A stretch of 64,000 nt of DNA from Loripinus fragilis. Its lineage: Eukaryota; Mollusca; Bivalvia; Lucinida; Lucinidae. The position numbers and the translations under genes were made by a program. The stretch is taken from assembly GCA_964019695.1 (NCBI GenBank), contig CAXHUL010000214.1:1364001-1428000 (forward strand), given 5' to 3'. The notes below the pieces were generated by a model. That model did not search any database. It had not been told where the DNA came from and saw only the letters and a program-made list of their open reading frames with translations. Shown piece by piece: positions 33,801-46,300 of the stretch; the stretch's first letter is position 1, and each line of letters opens with the position of its first letter.

Positions 33801-36800
33801 ACCCGCCCGCAACAATGTTTCGATACCGAGTTATCGGGGTGTGGAAGTCCGCCGCCCCGAAGCTTTACGCGCTTCCGTCTCGCGAACTACTATTTACATC
33901 ATGCCCACATTGGCATCAGTTTGTAGTACGGGAGGCCGTCTACAAATGGTGAAAATTTCAAAGCGTTCCATCGGAAAATTAAAAAGTTATGAGCATTAGA
34001 AGATCTTCCCATAAGGCCCCATTAGGCCACAGTAGCCGACCCGGCCTAAAACTTGCGCGGGTCACTTTCACGGACGGGCTCGAAACTGGTGCCAGAAGTT
34101 AGCCCCCGACCAGAGCTTCATTGTGAGGCATTGCGTAAAATTTTCCGTCCCCCGAGTGCCGCGCAATAGCCCCTGAAAGGGCTTTCTGCACAATTTTCAC
34201 GCCCTTATTTGAGCCACTTGTAGCCGAAAGAATTTTGCGCAAATGACTGAGAGGTGCTCCTGGGCACTGCTCATCACTTTGCAATAGGTTCCGGGGCTTT
34301 TCGCGAAGGTCGCGTTTTCTCGAACTTTGAGGGCATCAGTGGGTGGGGTGTGAAAACCTCCAAATGCATGGTTCTCAGCTCCTGCTGTGGGCAGCAAGCC
34401 AATTTTTTTTCCAAAATGTTGACCTATAAAAGAGCTTACTCGGGTGTGAAAATTATCATTGTGCGTGCGCGCCCCGGACCGCAATTATGATATTTCCTGT
34501 TTTCCCATAGGGCCCAAGGCAAATGGGGATAGCGGTTGTAGGCGCTTTCTAAGGCTCTGATCGCTTTTAGATTTTGCACGCGGATAGGGCCAACAGAGGC
34601 GCAGGTATTGGCATGCTCACCTGCCCGCAACAATGTTTCGATACCGAGTTATCGGGGTGTGGAAGTCCGCCGCCCCGAAGCTTTACGCGCTTCCGTCTCG
34701 CGAACTACTATTTTCATCATGCCCACACGGGCATCAGTTTGTAGTATGGGAGGCCGTCTACAAATGGTGAAAAATTCAAAGCGTTCCGTCGGGAAATTAA
34801 AAAGTTATGAGCATTAGAAGATCTTCCCATTAGGCCCCATTAGGCCACAGTAGCCGAACCGGCCTAAAACTTGCGCGGGTCACTTTCACGGATGGGCTCG
34901 AAACTGGTGCCAGAAGTTAGCCCCCGACCAGTGCTTCATTGTGAGGCATTGTGTAAAATTTTCCGTCCACCGAGTGCCGCGCAATAGCCCCTGAAAGGGC
35001 TTTCCGCACAATTTTCACGCCCTTATTTGAGCCACTTGTAGCCGAAGGAATTTTGCGCAAATGACTGAGAGGTGCTCCTGGGCACTGCTCATCACTTTGC
35101 AATAGGTTCCGGGGCTTTTCGCGAAGGTCGCGTTTTCTCGAACTTTGAGGGCATCAGTGGGTGGGGTGTGAAAACCTCCGAATGCATGGTTCTCAGCTCC
35201 TGCTGTGGGCAGCAAGCCAATTTTTTTTCCAAAATGTTGACCTATAAAAGAGCTTACTCAGGTGTGAAAATTATCATTGTGCGCGCGCGCCCCGGACCGC
35301 AATTATGATATTTCCTGTTTTCCCATAGGGCCCAAGGCAAATGGGGATAGCGGTTGTACGCGCTTTCTAGGGCTCTGATCGCTTTTAGATTTTGCACGCG
35401 GATAGGGCCAACAGAGGCGCAGGTATTGCCATGCGCACCCGCCCGCAACAATGTTTCGATACCGAGTTATCGGGGTGTGGAAGTCCGCCGCCCCGAAGCT
35501 TTATGTGCTTTCGTCTCGCGAACTACTATTTTCATCATGCCCACACTGGCATCAGTTTGTAGTACGGGAGGCCGTCTACAAATGGTGAAAATTTCAAAGC
35601 GTTCCATCGGAAAATTAAAAAGTTATGAGCATTAGAAGATCTTCCCATTAGGCCCCATTAGGCCACAGTAGCCGACCCGGCCTAAAACTTGCGCGGGTCA
35701 CTTTCACGGACGGGCTCGAAACTGGTGCCAGAAGTTAGCCCCCGACCAGAGCTTCATTGTGAGGAATTGCGTAAAATTTTCCGTCCCCCGAGTGCCGCGC
35801 AATAGTCCCTGAAAGGGCTTTCCGCACAATTTTCACGCCCTTATTCGAGCCACTTGTAGCCGAAGGAATTTTGCGCAAATGACTGAGAGGTGCTCCTGGG
35901 CACTGCTCATCACTTTGCAATAGGTTCCGGGGCTTTTCGCGAAGGTCGCGTTTTCTCGAACTTTGAGGGCATCAGTGGGTGGGGTGTGAAAACCTCCGAA
36001 TGCATGGTTCTCAGCTCCTGCTGTGGGCAGCAAGCCAATTTTTTTTCCAAAATGTTGACCTATAAAAGAGCTTACTCGGGTGTGAAAATTATCATTGTGC
36101 GCGCGCGCCCCAGACCGCAATTATGACATTTCCTGTTTTCCCATAGGGCCCAAGGCAAATGGGGATAGCGGTTGTACGCGCTTTCTAAGGCTCTGATCGC
36201 TTTTAGATTTTGCACGCGGATAGGGCCAACAGAGGCGCAGGTATTGCCATGCGCACCCGCCCGCAACAATGTTTTGATACCGAGTTATCGGGGTGTGGAA
36301 GTCCGCCGCCCCGAAGCTTTACGCGCTTCCGTCTCGCGAACTACTATTTTCATCATGCCCACACTGCCATCAGTTTGTAGTACGGGAGGCCGTCTACAAA
36401 TGGTGAAAATTTCAAAGCCTTCCATCGGAAAATTAAAAAGTTATGAGCATTAGAAGATCTTCCCATTAGGCCCCATTAGGCCACAGTAGCCGACCCGGCC
36501 TAAAACTTGCGCGGGTCACTTTCACGGACGGGCTCGAAACTGGTGCCAGAAGTTAGCCCCCGACCAGAGCTTCATTGTGAGGCATTGCGTAAAATTTTCA
36601 GTCCCCCGAGTGCCGCGCAATAGCCACTGAAAGGGCTTTCCGCACAATTTTCACGCCCTTATTTGAGCCACTTGTAGCCGAAGGAATTTTGCGCAAATGA
36701 CTGAGAGGTGCTCCTGGGCACTGCTCATCACTTTGCAATAGGTTCCGGGGCTTTTCGCGAAGGTCGCGTTTTCTCGAACTTTGAGGGCATCAGTGGGTGG

Positions 36801-36988
36801 GGTGTGAAAACCTCCGAATGCATGGTTCTCAGCTCCTGCTGTGGGCAGCAAGCCAATTTTTTTCCAATATGTAGACCTATAAAAGAGCTTACTCGGGTGT
36901 GAAAATTATCATTGTGCGCGCGCGCCCCGGACCGCAATTATGATATTTCCTGTTTTCCCATAGGGCCCAAGGCAAATGGGGATAGCGG

Positions 36989-37372
36989 TTGTACGCGCTT
37001 TCTAAGGCTCTGATCGCTTTTAGATTTTGCACGCGGATAGGGCCAACAGAGGCGCAGGTATTGCCATGCGCACCCACCCGCAACAATGTTTCGATACCGA
37101 GTTATCGGTATCACTTTGCAATAGGTTCCGGGGCTTTTCGCGAAGGTCGCGTTTTCTCGAACTTTGAGGGCATCAGTGGGTGGGGTGTGAAAACCTCCGA
37201 ATGCATGGTTCTCAGCTCCTGCTGTGGGCAGCAAGCCAATTTTTTTTCCAAAATGTTGACCTATAAAAGAGCTTACTCGGGTGTGAAAATTATCATTGTG
37301 CGCGTGCGCCCCGGACCGCAATTATGATATTTCCTGTTTTCCCATAGGGCCCAAGGCAAATGGGGATAGCGG
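36989..37372. repeat. Truncated unit, 384 bp, internal 434-bp deletion
   Basis: The unit anchored at 36,989 runs normally to GAGTTATCGG at 37,099-37,108, then jumps straight to ATCACTTTGC at 37,110, with one extra T at 37,109. Relative to the reference copy the missing part is from phase 30,571 to phase 31,005, about 435 bp, net 434. The next anchor is at 37,373. Only short resemblance (ATC) exists at the two break sides, so the break looks like end joining rather than register exchange. The TATA-like region is retained, so this unit has half the usual spacing between TATA-like motifs. Confidence 0.95.
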
Positions 37373-40300
37373 TTGTACGCGCTTTCTAAGGCTCTGATCG
37401 CTTTTAGATTTTGCACGCGGATAGGGCCAACAGAGGCGCAGGTATTGCCATGCGCACCCGCCCGCATCAATGTTTCGATACCGAGTTATCGGAGTGTGGA
37501 AGTCCGCCGCCCCGAAGCTTTACGCGCTTCCGTCTCGCGAACTACTATTTTCATCATGCCCACACTGGCATCAGTTTGTAGTACGGGAGGCCGTCTACAA
37601 GTGGTGAAAATTTCAAAGCGTTCCATCGGAAAATTAAAAAGTTATGAGCATTAGAAGATCTTCCCATTAGGCCCCATTAGGCCACAGTAGCCGACCCGGC
37701 CTAAAACTTGCGCGGGTCACTTTCACGGACGGGCTCGAAACTGGTGCCAGAAGTTAGCCCCCGACCAGAGCTTCATTGTGAGGCATTGCGTAAAATTTTC
37801 AGTCCCCCGAGTGCCGCGTAATAGCCCCTGAAAGGGCTTTCCGCACAATTTTCACGCCCTTATTTGAGCCACTTGTAGCCGAAGGAATTTTGCGCAAATG
37901 ACTGAGAGGTGCTCCTGGGCACTGCTCATCACTTTGCAATAGGTTCCGGGGCTTTTCGCGAAGGTCGCGTTTTCTCGAACTTTGAGGGCATCAGTGGGTG
38001 GGGTGTGAAAACCTCCGAATGCATGGTTCTCAGCTCCTGCTGTGTGCAGCAAGCCAATTTTTTTTCCAAAATGTTGACCTATAAAAGAGCTTACTCGGGT
38101 GTGAAAATTATCATTGTGCGCGCGCGCCCCGGACCGCAATTATGATATTTCCTGTTTTCCCATAGGGCCCAAGGCAAATGGAGATAGCGGTTGTACACGC
38201 TTTCTAAGGCTCTGATCGCTTTTAGATTTTGCACGCGGATATGGCCAACAGATGCCCAGGTATTGCCATGCGCACCAGCCCGCAACAATGTTTCGATACC
38301 GAGTTATCGGGGTGTGGAAGTCCGCCGCCCCGAAGCTTTACGCGCTTCCGTCTCGCGAACTACTATTTTCATCATGCCCACACTGGCATCAGTTTGTAGT
38401 ACAGGAGGCCGTCAACAAATGGTGAAAATTTCAAAGCGTTCCATCGGAAAATTAAAAAGTTATGAGCATTAGAAGATCTTCCCATTAGGCCCCATTAGGC
38501 CACAGTAGCCGACTCGGCCTAAAACTTGCGCGGGTCACTTTCACAGACTGGCTCAAAACTGGCGCCAGAAGTTAGCCCCCGACCAGAGCTTCATTGTGAG
38601 GCATTGCGTAAAATTTTCAGTCCCCCGAGTGCCGCGTAATAGGCCCTGAAAGGGCTTTCCGCACAATTTTCACGCCCTTATTTGAGCCACTTGTAGCCGA
38701 AGGAATTTGGCGCAAATGACTGAGAGGTGCTCCTGGGCACTGCTCATCACTTTGCAATAGGTTCCGGGGCTTTTCGCGAAGGTCGCGTTTTCTCGAACTT
38801 TGAGGGCATCAGTGGGTGGGGTGTGAAAACCTCCGAATGCATGGTTCTCAGCTCCTGCTGTGGGCAGCAAGCCAATTTTTTTTCCAAAATGTTGACCTAT
38901 AAAAGAGCTTACTCGGGTGTGAAAATTATCATTGTGCGGGCGCGCCCCGGACCGCAATTATGATATTTCCTGTTTTCCCATAGGGCCCAAGGCAAATGGA
39001 GATAGCGGTTGTACGCGCTTTCTAAGGCTCTGATCGCTTTTAGATTTTGCACGCGGATATGGCCAACAGATGCCCAGGTATTGCCATGCGCACCCGCCCG
39101 CAACAATGTTTCGATACCGAGTTATCGGGGTGTGGAAGTCCGCCGCCCCGAAGCTTTACGCGCTTCCGTCTCGCGAACTACTATTTTCATCATGCCCACA
39201 CTGGCATCAGTTTGTAGTACGGGAGGCCGTCTACAAATGGTGAAAATTTCAAAGCGATCCATCGGAAAATTAAAAAGTTATGAGCATTAGAAGATCTTCC
39301 CATTAGGCCCCATTAGGCCACAGTAGCCGACCCGGCCTAAAACTTGCGCGGGTCACTTTCACGGACGGGCTCGAAACTGGTGCCAGAAGTTAGCCCCCGA
39401 CCAGAGCTTCATTGTGAGGCATTGCGTAAAATTTTCCGTCCCCCAAGTGCCGCGCAATAGCCCCTGAAAGGGCTTTCCGCACAATTTTCACGCCCTTATT
39501 TGAGCCACTTGTAGCCGAAGGAATTTTGCGCAAATGACTGAGAGGTGCTCCTGGGCACTGCTCATCACTTTGCAATAGGTTCAGGGGCTTTTCGCGAAGG
39601 TCCCGTTTTCTCGAACTTTGAGGGCATCAGTGGGTGGGGTGTGAAAACCTCCGAATGCATGGTTCTCAGCTCCTGCTGTGGGCAGCAAGCCAATTTATTT
39701 TCCAAAATGTTGACCTATAAAAGAGCTTACTTGGGTGTGAAAATTATCACTGTGCGCGCACGCCCCGGACTGCAATTATGATATTTCCTGTTTTCCCATA
39801 GGGCCCAAGGCAAATGGGGATAGCGGTTGTACGCGCTTTCTAAGGCTCTGATCACTTTTAGATTTTGCACGCGGATAGGGCCAACAGAGGCGCAGGTATT
39901 GCCATGCGCACCTGCCCGCACCAATGTTTTGATACCGAGTTATCGGGGTGTGGAAGTCCGCCGCCCCGAAGCTTTACGCGCTTCCGTCTCGCGAACTACT
40001 ATTTTTATCATGCCCACACTGGCATCAGTTTGTAGTACGGGAGGCCGTCTACAAATGGTGAAAATTTCAAAGCGTTCCATCGGAAAATTAAAAAGTTATG
40101 AGCATTAGAAGATCTTCCCATTAGGCCCCATTAGGCCACAGTAGCCGACCCGGCCTAAAACTTGCGCGGGTCACTTTCACGGACGAGCTCCAAACTGGTG
40201 CCAGAAGTTAGCCCCCGACCAGAGCTTCATTGTGAGGCATTGCGTAAGATTTTCCGTCCCCCGAGTGCCGCGCAATAGCCCCTAAAAGGGCTTTCCGCAC

Positions 40301-43300
40301 TATTTTCACGCCCTTTTTTGAGCCACTTGTAGCCGAAGGAATTTTGCGCAAATGACTGAGAGGTGCTCCTGGGCACTGCTCATCACTTTGCAATAGGTTC
40401 CGGGGCTTTTCGCGAAGGTCGCGTTTTCTCAAACTTTGAGGGCATCAGTGGGTGGGGTGTGAAAACCTCCGAATGCATGGTTCTCAGCTCCTGCTGTGGG
40501 CAGCAAGCCAATTTTTTTTCCAAAATGTTGACCTATAAAAGAGCTTACTCGGGTGTGAAAATTATCATTGTGCGCGCGCGCCCTGGACCGCAATTATGAT
40601 ATTTCCTGTTTTTCCATAGGGCCCAAGGCAAATGGGGATAGCGGTTGTACGCGCTTTCTAAGGCTCTGATCGCTTTTAGATTTTGCACGCGGATAGGGCC
40701 AACATAGGCGCAGGTATTGCCATTCGCACCCGCCCGCAACAATGTTTCGATACCGAGTTATCGTGGTGTGGATGTCCGCCGCCCCGAAGCTTTACGCGCT
40801 TCCGTCTCGCGAACTACTATTTTCATCATGCCAACACTGCCATCAGTTTGTAGTACGGGAGGCCGTCTACAAATGGTGAAAATTTCAAAGCGTTCCATCG
40901 GAAAATTAAAAAGTTATGAGCATTAGAAGATCTTCCCATTAGGCCCCATTAGGCCACAGTAGCCGACCCGGCCTAAAACTTGCGCGGGTCACTTTCATGG
41001 ACGGGCTCAAAACTGGTGCCAGAAGTTAGCCCCCGACCAGAGCTTCATTGTGAGGCATTGCGTAAAATTTTCCGTCCCCCGAGTGCCGCGCAATAGCGCC
41101 TGAAAGGGCTTTCCGCACAATTTTCACGCCCTTATTTGAGCCACTTGTAGCCGAAGGAATTTTGCGCAAATGACTGAGAGGTGCTCCTGGGCACTGCTCA
41201 TCACTTTGCAATAGGTTCCGGGGCTTTTCGCGAAGGTCGCGTTTTCTCAAACTTTGAGGGCATCAGTGGGTGGGGTGTGAAAACCTCCGAATGCATGGTT
41301 CTCAGCTCCTGCTGTGGGCAGCAAGCCAATTTTTTTCCAAAATGTTGACCTATAAAAGAGCTTACTCGCGTGTGAAAATTATCATTGTGCACGCGCACCC
41401 CGGACCGCAATTATGATATTTCCTGTTTTCCCATAGGGCCCAATGCAAATGGGGATAGCAGTTGTACGCGCTTTCTAAGGCTTTGATCGCTTTTAGATTT
41501 TGCACGCGGAAAGGGCCAACAGAGGCGCAGGTATTGCCATGCGCACCCGCCCGCAACAATGTTTTGATACCGAGTTATCGTGGTGTGGAAGTCCGCCGCC
41601 CCGAAGCTTTACGCGCTTCCATCTCGCGAACTACTATTTTCATCATGCCCACACTGGCATCAGTTTGTAGTACGGGAGGCCGTCTACAAATGGTGAAAAT
41701 TTCAAAGCGTTCCATCGGAAAATTAAAAAGTTATGAGCATTAGAAGATCTTCCCATTAGGCCCCATTAGGCCACAGTAGCCGACCCGGCGTAAAACTTGC
41801 CCAGGTCACTTTCACGGACGGGCTCGAAACTGGTGCCAGAAGTTAGCCCCCGACAAGAGCTTCATTGTGAGGCATTGCGTAAAATTTTCTGTCCCCCGAG
41901 TGCCGCGCAATAGCCCCTGAAAGGGCTTTCCGCACAATTTTCACGCCCTTATTTGAGCCACTTGTAGCCGAAGGAATTTTGCGCAAATGACTGAGAGGTG
42001 CTCCTGGGCACTGCTCATCAGTTTGCAATAGGTTCCGGGGCTTTTCGCGAAGGTCGCGTTTTCTCGAACTTTGAGGGCATCAGTGGGTGGGGTGTGAAAA
42101 CCTCCGAATGCATGGTTCTCAGCTCCTGCTGTGGGCAGCAAGCCAATTTTTTTCCAAAATGTTGACCTATAAAAGAGCTTACTCAGGTGTGAAAATTATC
42201 ATTGTGCACGCGCGCCCCGGACCGCAATTATGATATTTCCTGTTTTCCCATAGGGCCCAATGCAAATGGGGATAGCGGTTGTACGCGCTTTCTAAGGCTT
42301 TGATCGCTTTTAGATTTTGCACGCGGAAAGGGCCAACAGAGGCGCAGGTATTGCCATGTGTACCCGCCCGCAACAATGTTTTGATACCGAGTTATCGGGG
42401 TGTGGAAGTCCGCCGCCCCGAAGCTTTACGCGCTTCTGTCTCGCGAACTACTATTTTCATGATGCCCACACTGGCATCACTTTGTAGTACGGGAGGCCGT
42501 CTACAAATGGTGAAAATTTCAAAGCGTTCCATCGGAAAATTAAAAAGTTATGAGCATTAGAAGATCTTCCCATTAGGCCCCATTAGGCCACAGTAGCCGA
42601 CCCGGCCTAAAACTTGCGCGGGTCACTTTCACGGACGGGCTCGAAACTGGTGCCAGAAGTTAGCCCCCGACCAGAGCTTTATTGTGAGGCATTGCGTAAA
42701 ATTTTCCGTCCCCCGAGTGCCGCGCAATAGCCCCTGAAAGGGCTTTCCGCACAATTTTCACGCCCTTATTTGAGCCACTTGTAGCCGAAGGAATTTTGCG
42801 CAAATGACTGAGAGGTGCTCCTGGGCACTGCTCATCACTTTGCAATAGGTTCCGGGGCTTTTCGCGAAGGTCGCGTTTTCTCGAACTTTGAGGGCATCAG
42901 TGGGTGGGGTGTGAAAACCTCCGAATGCATGGTTCTCAGCTCCTGCTGTGGGCAGCAAGCCAATTTTTTTTCCAAAATGTTGACCTATAAAAGAGCTTAC
43001 TCGGGTGTGAAAATTATCATTGTGCGCCCGCGCCCCGGACCGCAATTATGATATTTCCTGTTTTCCCATAGGGCCCAAGGCAAATGGAGATAGCAGTTGT
43101 ACGCGCTTTCTAAGGCTCTGATCGCTTTTAGATTTTGCACGCGGATAGGGCCAACAGATGCCCAGGTATTGCCATGCGCACCCGCCCGCAACAATGTTTC
43201 GATACAGAGTTATCGGGGTGTGGAAGTCCGCCTCCCCGAAGCTTTACGCGCTTCCGTCTCGCGAACTACTATTTTCATCATGCCCACACTGGCATCAGTT

Positions 43301-46300
43301 TGTAGTACATGAGGCCGTCTACAAATGGTGAAAATTTCAAAGCGTTCCATCGGAAAATTAAAAAGTTATGAGCATTAGAAGATCTTCCCATTAGGCCCCA
43401 TTAGGCCACAGTAGCCGACCCGGCCTAAAACTTGCGCGGGTCACTTTCACAGACTGGCTCGAAACTGGTGCCAGAAGCTAGCCCCCGACCAGAGCTTCAT
43501 TGTGAGGCATTGCGTAAGATTTTCCGTCCCCCGAGTGCCGCGCAATAGCCCCTGAAAGGGCTTTCCGCACAATTTTCACGCCCTTATTTGAGCCACTTGT
43601 AGCCAAAGGAATTTTGCGCAAATGACTGAGAGGTGCTCCTGGGCACTGATCATCACTTTGCAATAGGTTCCGGGGCTTTTCGCGAAGGTCGCGTTTTCTC
43701 GAACTTTGAGGGCATCAGTGGGTGGGGTGTGAAAACCTCCGAATGCATGGTTCTCAGCTCCTGCTGTGGGCAGCAAGCCAATTTTTTTCCAAAATGTTGA
43801 CCTATAAAAGAGCTTACTCGGGTGTGAAAATTATCATTGTGCGCGCGCGCCCCGGACCGCAATTATGATATTTCCTGTTTTCCCATAGGGCCCAAGGCAA
43901 ATGGGGATAGCGGTTGTACGCGCTTTCTAAGGCTCTGATCGCTTTTAGATTTTGCACGCGGATAGGGCCAACAGAGGCGCAGGTATTGCCATGCGCACCC
44001 GCCCGCAACAATGTTTCGATAAAGAGTTATCGGGGTGTGGAAGTCCGCCGCCCCGAAGCTTTACGCGCTTCCGTCTCGCGAACTACTATTTTCATCATGC
44101 CCACACTGGCATCAGTTTGTAGTACGGGAGGCCGTCTACAAATGGTGAAAATTTCAAAGCGTTCCATAGGAAAATTAAAAAGTTATGAGCATTAGAAGAT
44201 CTTCCCATTAGGCCCCATTGGGCCACAGTAGCCGACCCGGCCTAAAACTTGCGCGGGTCACTTTCACGGACGGGCTCGAAACTGGTGCAAGAAGTTAGCC
44301 CCTGACCAGAGCTTCATTGTGAGGCATTGCGTAAAATTTTCCGTCCCCCGAGTGCCGCGCAATAGCCCCTGAAAGGGCTTTCCGCACAATTTTCACGCCC
44401 TTATTTGAGCCACTTGTTGCCGAAGGAATTTTGCGCAAATGACAGAGGTGCTCCTGGGCACTGCTCATCACTTTGCAATAGGTTCCGGGGCTTTTCGCGA
44501 AGGTCGCGTTTTCTCGAACTTTGAGGGCATCAGTGGGTGGGGTGTGAAAACCTCAGAATGCATGGTTCTCAGCTCCTGCTGTGGGCAGCAAGCCAATTTT
44601 TTTTCCAAAATGTTGACCTATAAAAGAGCTTACTCGGGTGTGAAAATTATCATTGTGCGGGCGCGCCCCGGACCGCAATTATGATATTTCCTGTTTTCCC
44701 ATAGGGCCCAAGGCAAATGGGGATAGCAGTTGTACGCGCTTTCTAAGGCTCTGATCGCTTTTAGATTTTGCACGCGGATAGGGCCAACAGAGGCGCAGGT
44801 ATTGCCATGCGCACCCGCCCGCAACAATGTTTCGATACCGAGTAATCGGGGTGTGGAAGTCCGCCGCCCCGAAGCTTTACGCGCTTCCATCTCGCGAACT
44901 ACTATTTTCATCATGCCCACACTGGCATCAGTTTGTAGTACGGGAGGCCGTCTACAAATGGTGAAAATTTCAAAGCGATCCATCGGAAAATTAAAAAGTT
45001 ATGAGCATTAGAAGATCTTCCCATTAGGCCCCATTAGGCCACAGTAGCCGACCCGGCCTAAAACTTGCGCGGGTCACTTTCACGGACGGGCTCGAAACTG
45101 GTGCCAGAAGTTAGCCCCCGACCAGAGCTTCATTGTGAGGCATTGTGTAAAATTTTCCGTCCCCCAAGTGCCGCGCAATAGCCCCTGAAAGGGCTTTCCG
45201 CACAATTTTCACGCCCTTATTTGAGCCACTTGTAGCCGAAGGAATTTTGCGCAAATGACTGAGAGGTGCTCCTGGGCACTGCTCATCACTTTGCAATAGG
45301 TTCCGGGGCTTTTCGCGAAGGTCGCGTTTTCTCGAACTTTGAGGGCATCAGTGGGTGGGGTGTGAAAACCTCCGAATGCATGGTTCTCAGCTCCTGCTGT
45401 GGGCAGCAAGCCAATTTTTTTCCAAAATGTTGACCTATAAAAGAGCTTACTCGGGTGTGAAAATTATCATTGTGCGCGCGCCCCGGACCGCAATTATGAT
45501 ATTTCCTGTTTTCCCATAGGGCCCAAGGCAAATGGGGATAGCGGTTGTACGCGCTTTCTAAGGCTCTGATCGCTTTTAGATTTTGCACGCGGATAGGGCC
45601 AACAGAGGCGCAGGTATTGCCATGCGCACCCGCCCGCAACAATGTTTCGATACCGAGTTATCGGGGTGTGGAAGTCCGCCGCCCCGAAGCTTTACGCGCT
45701 TCGGTCTCGCGAACTACTATTTTCATCATGCCTACACTGGCATCAATTTGTAGTACGGGAGGCCGTCTACAAATGGTGAAAATTTCAAAGCGTTCCATCG
45801 GAAAATTAAAAAGTTATGAGCATTAGAAGATCTTCCCATTAGGCCCCATTAGGCCACAGTAGCCGACCCGGCCTAAAACTTGCGCGGGTCACTTTCACGG
45901 ACGAGCTCGAAACTGGTGCCAGAAGTTAGCCCCCGACCAGAGCTTCATTGTGAGGCATTGCGTAAAATTTTCCGTCCCCCGAGTGCCGCGCAATAGCCCC
46001 TGAAAGGGCTTTCCGCACTATTTTCACGCCCTTATTTGAGCCACTTGTAGCCGAAGGAATTTTGCGCAAATGACTGAGAGGTGCTCCTGGGCACTGCTCA
46101 TCACTTTGCAATAGGTTCCGGGGCTTTTCGCGAAGGTCGCGTTTTCTCGAACTTTGAGGGCATCAGTGGGTGGGGTGTGAAAACCTCCGAATGCATGGTT
46201 CTCAGCTCCTGCTGTGGGCAGCAAGCCAATTTTTTTTCCAAAATGTTGACCTATAAAAGAGCTTACTCGGGTGTGAAAATTATTATTGTGCGCGCGCGCC

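Larger units (their letters stand above)
24480..36988. repeat. Array segment, units 24725-36172; ends linked by a 10-unit (8,176-bp) offset
   Basis: The stretch 24.5-26.2 kb matches 32.7-34.4 kb at 8,175-8,176 bp. Shared variants are TGTGTGCGCG (near 24,649 and 32,825), GGACCACAATT (24,665 and 32,841), GTACGTGC (24,728 and 32,904), TTAGCTCCCGACC (25,107 and 33,282), CCAATATG (25,418 and 33,593), TATTTACATC (25,717 and 33,892), ATAAGGCCCC and CTCCAAATGC (26,182 and 34,358). TATTTACATC and CTCCAAATGC also recur two units on, near 27,353 and 27,818. Between the ends, 28.0-32.3 kb is close to the majority sequence. No gene seen. Confidence 0.85.
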
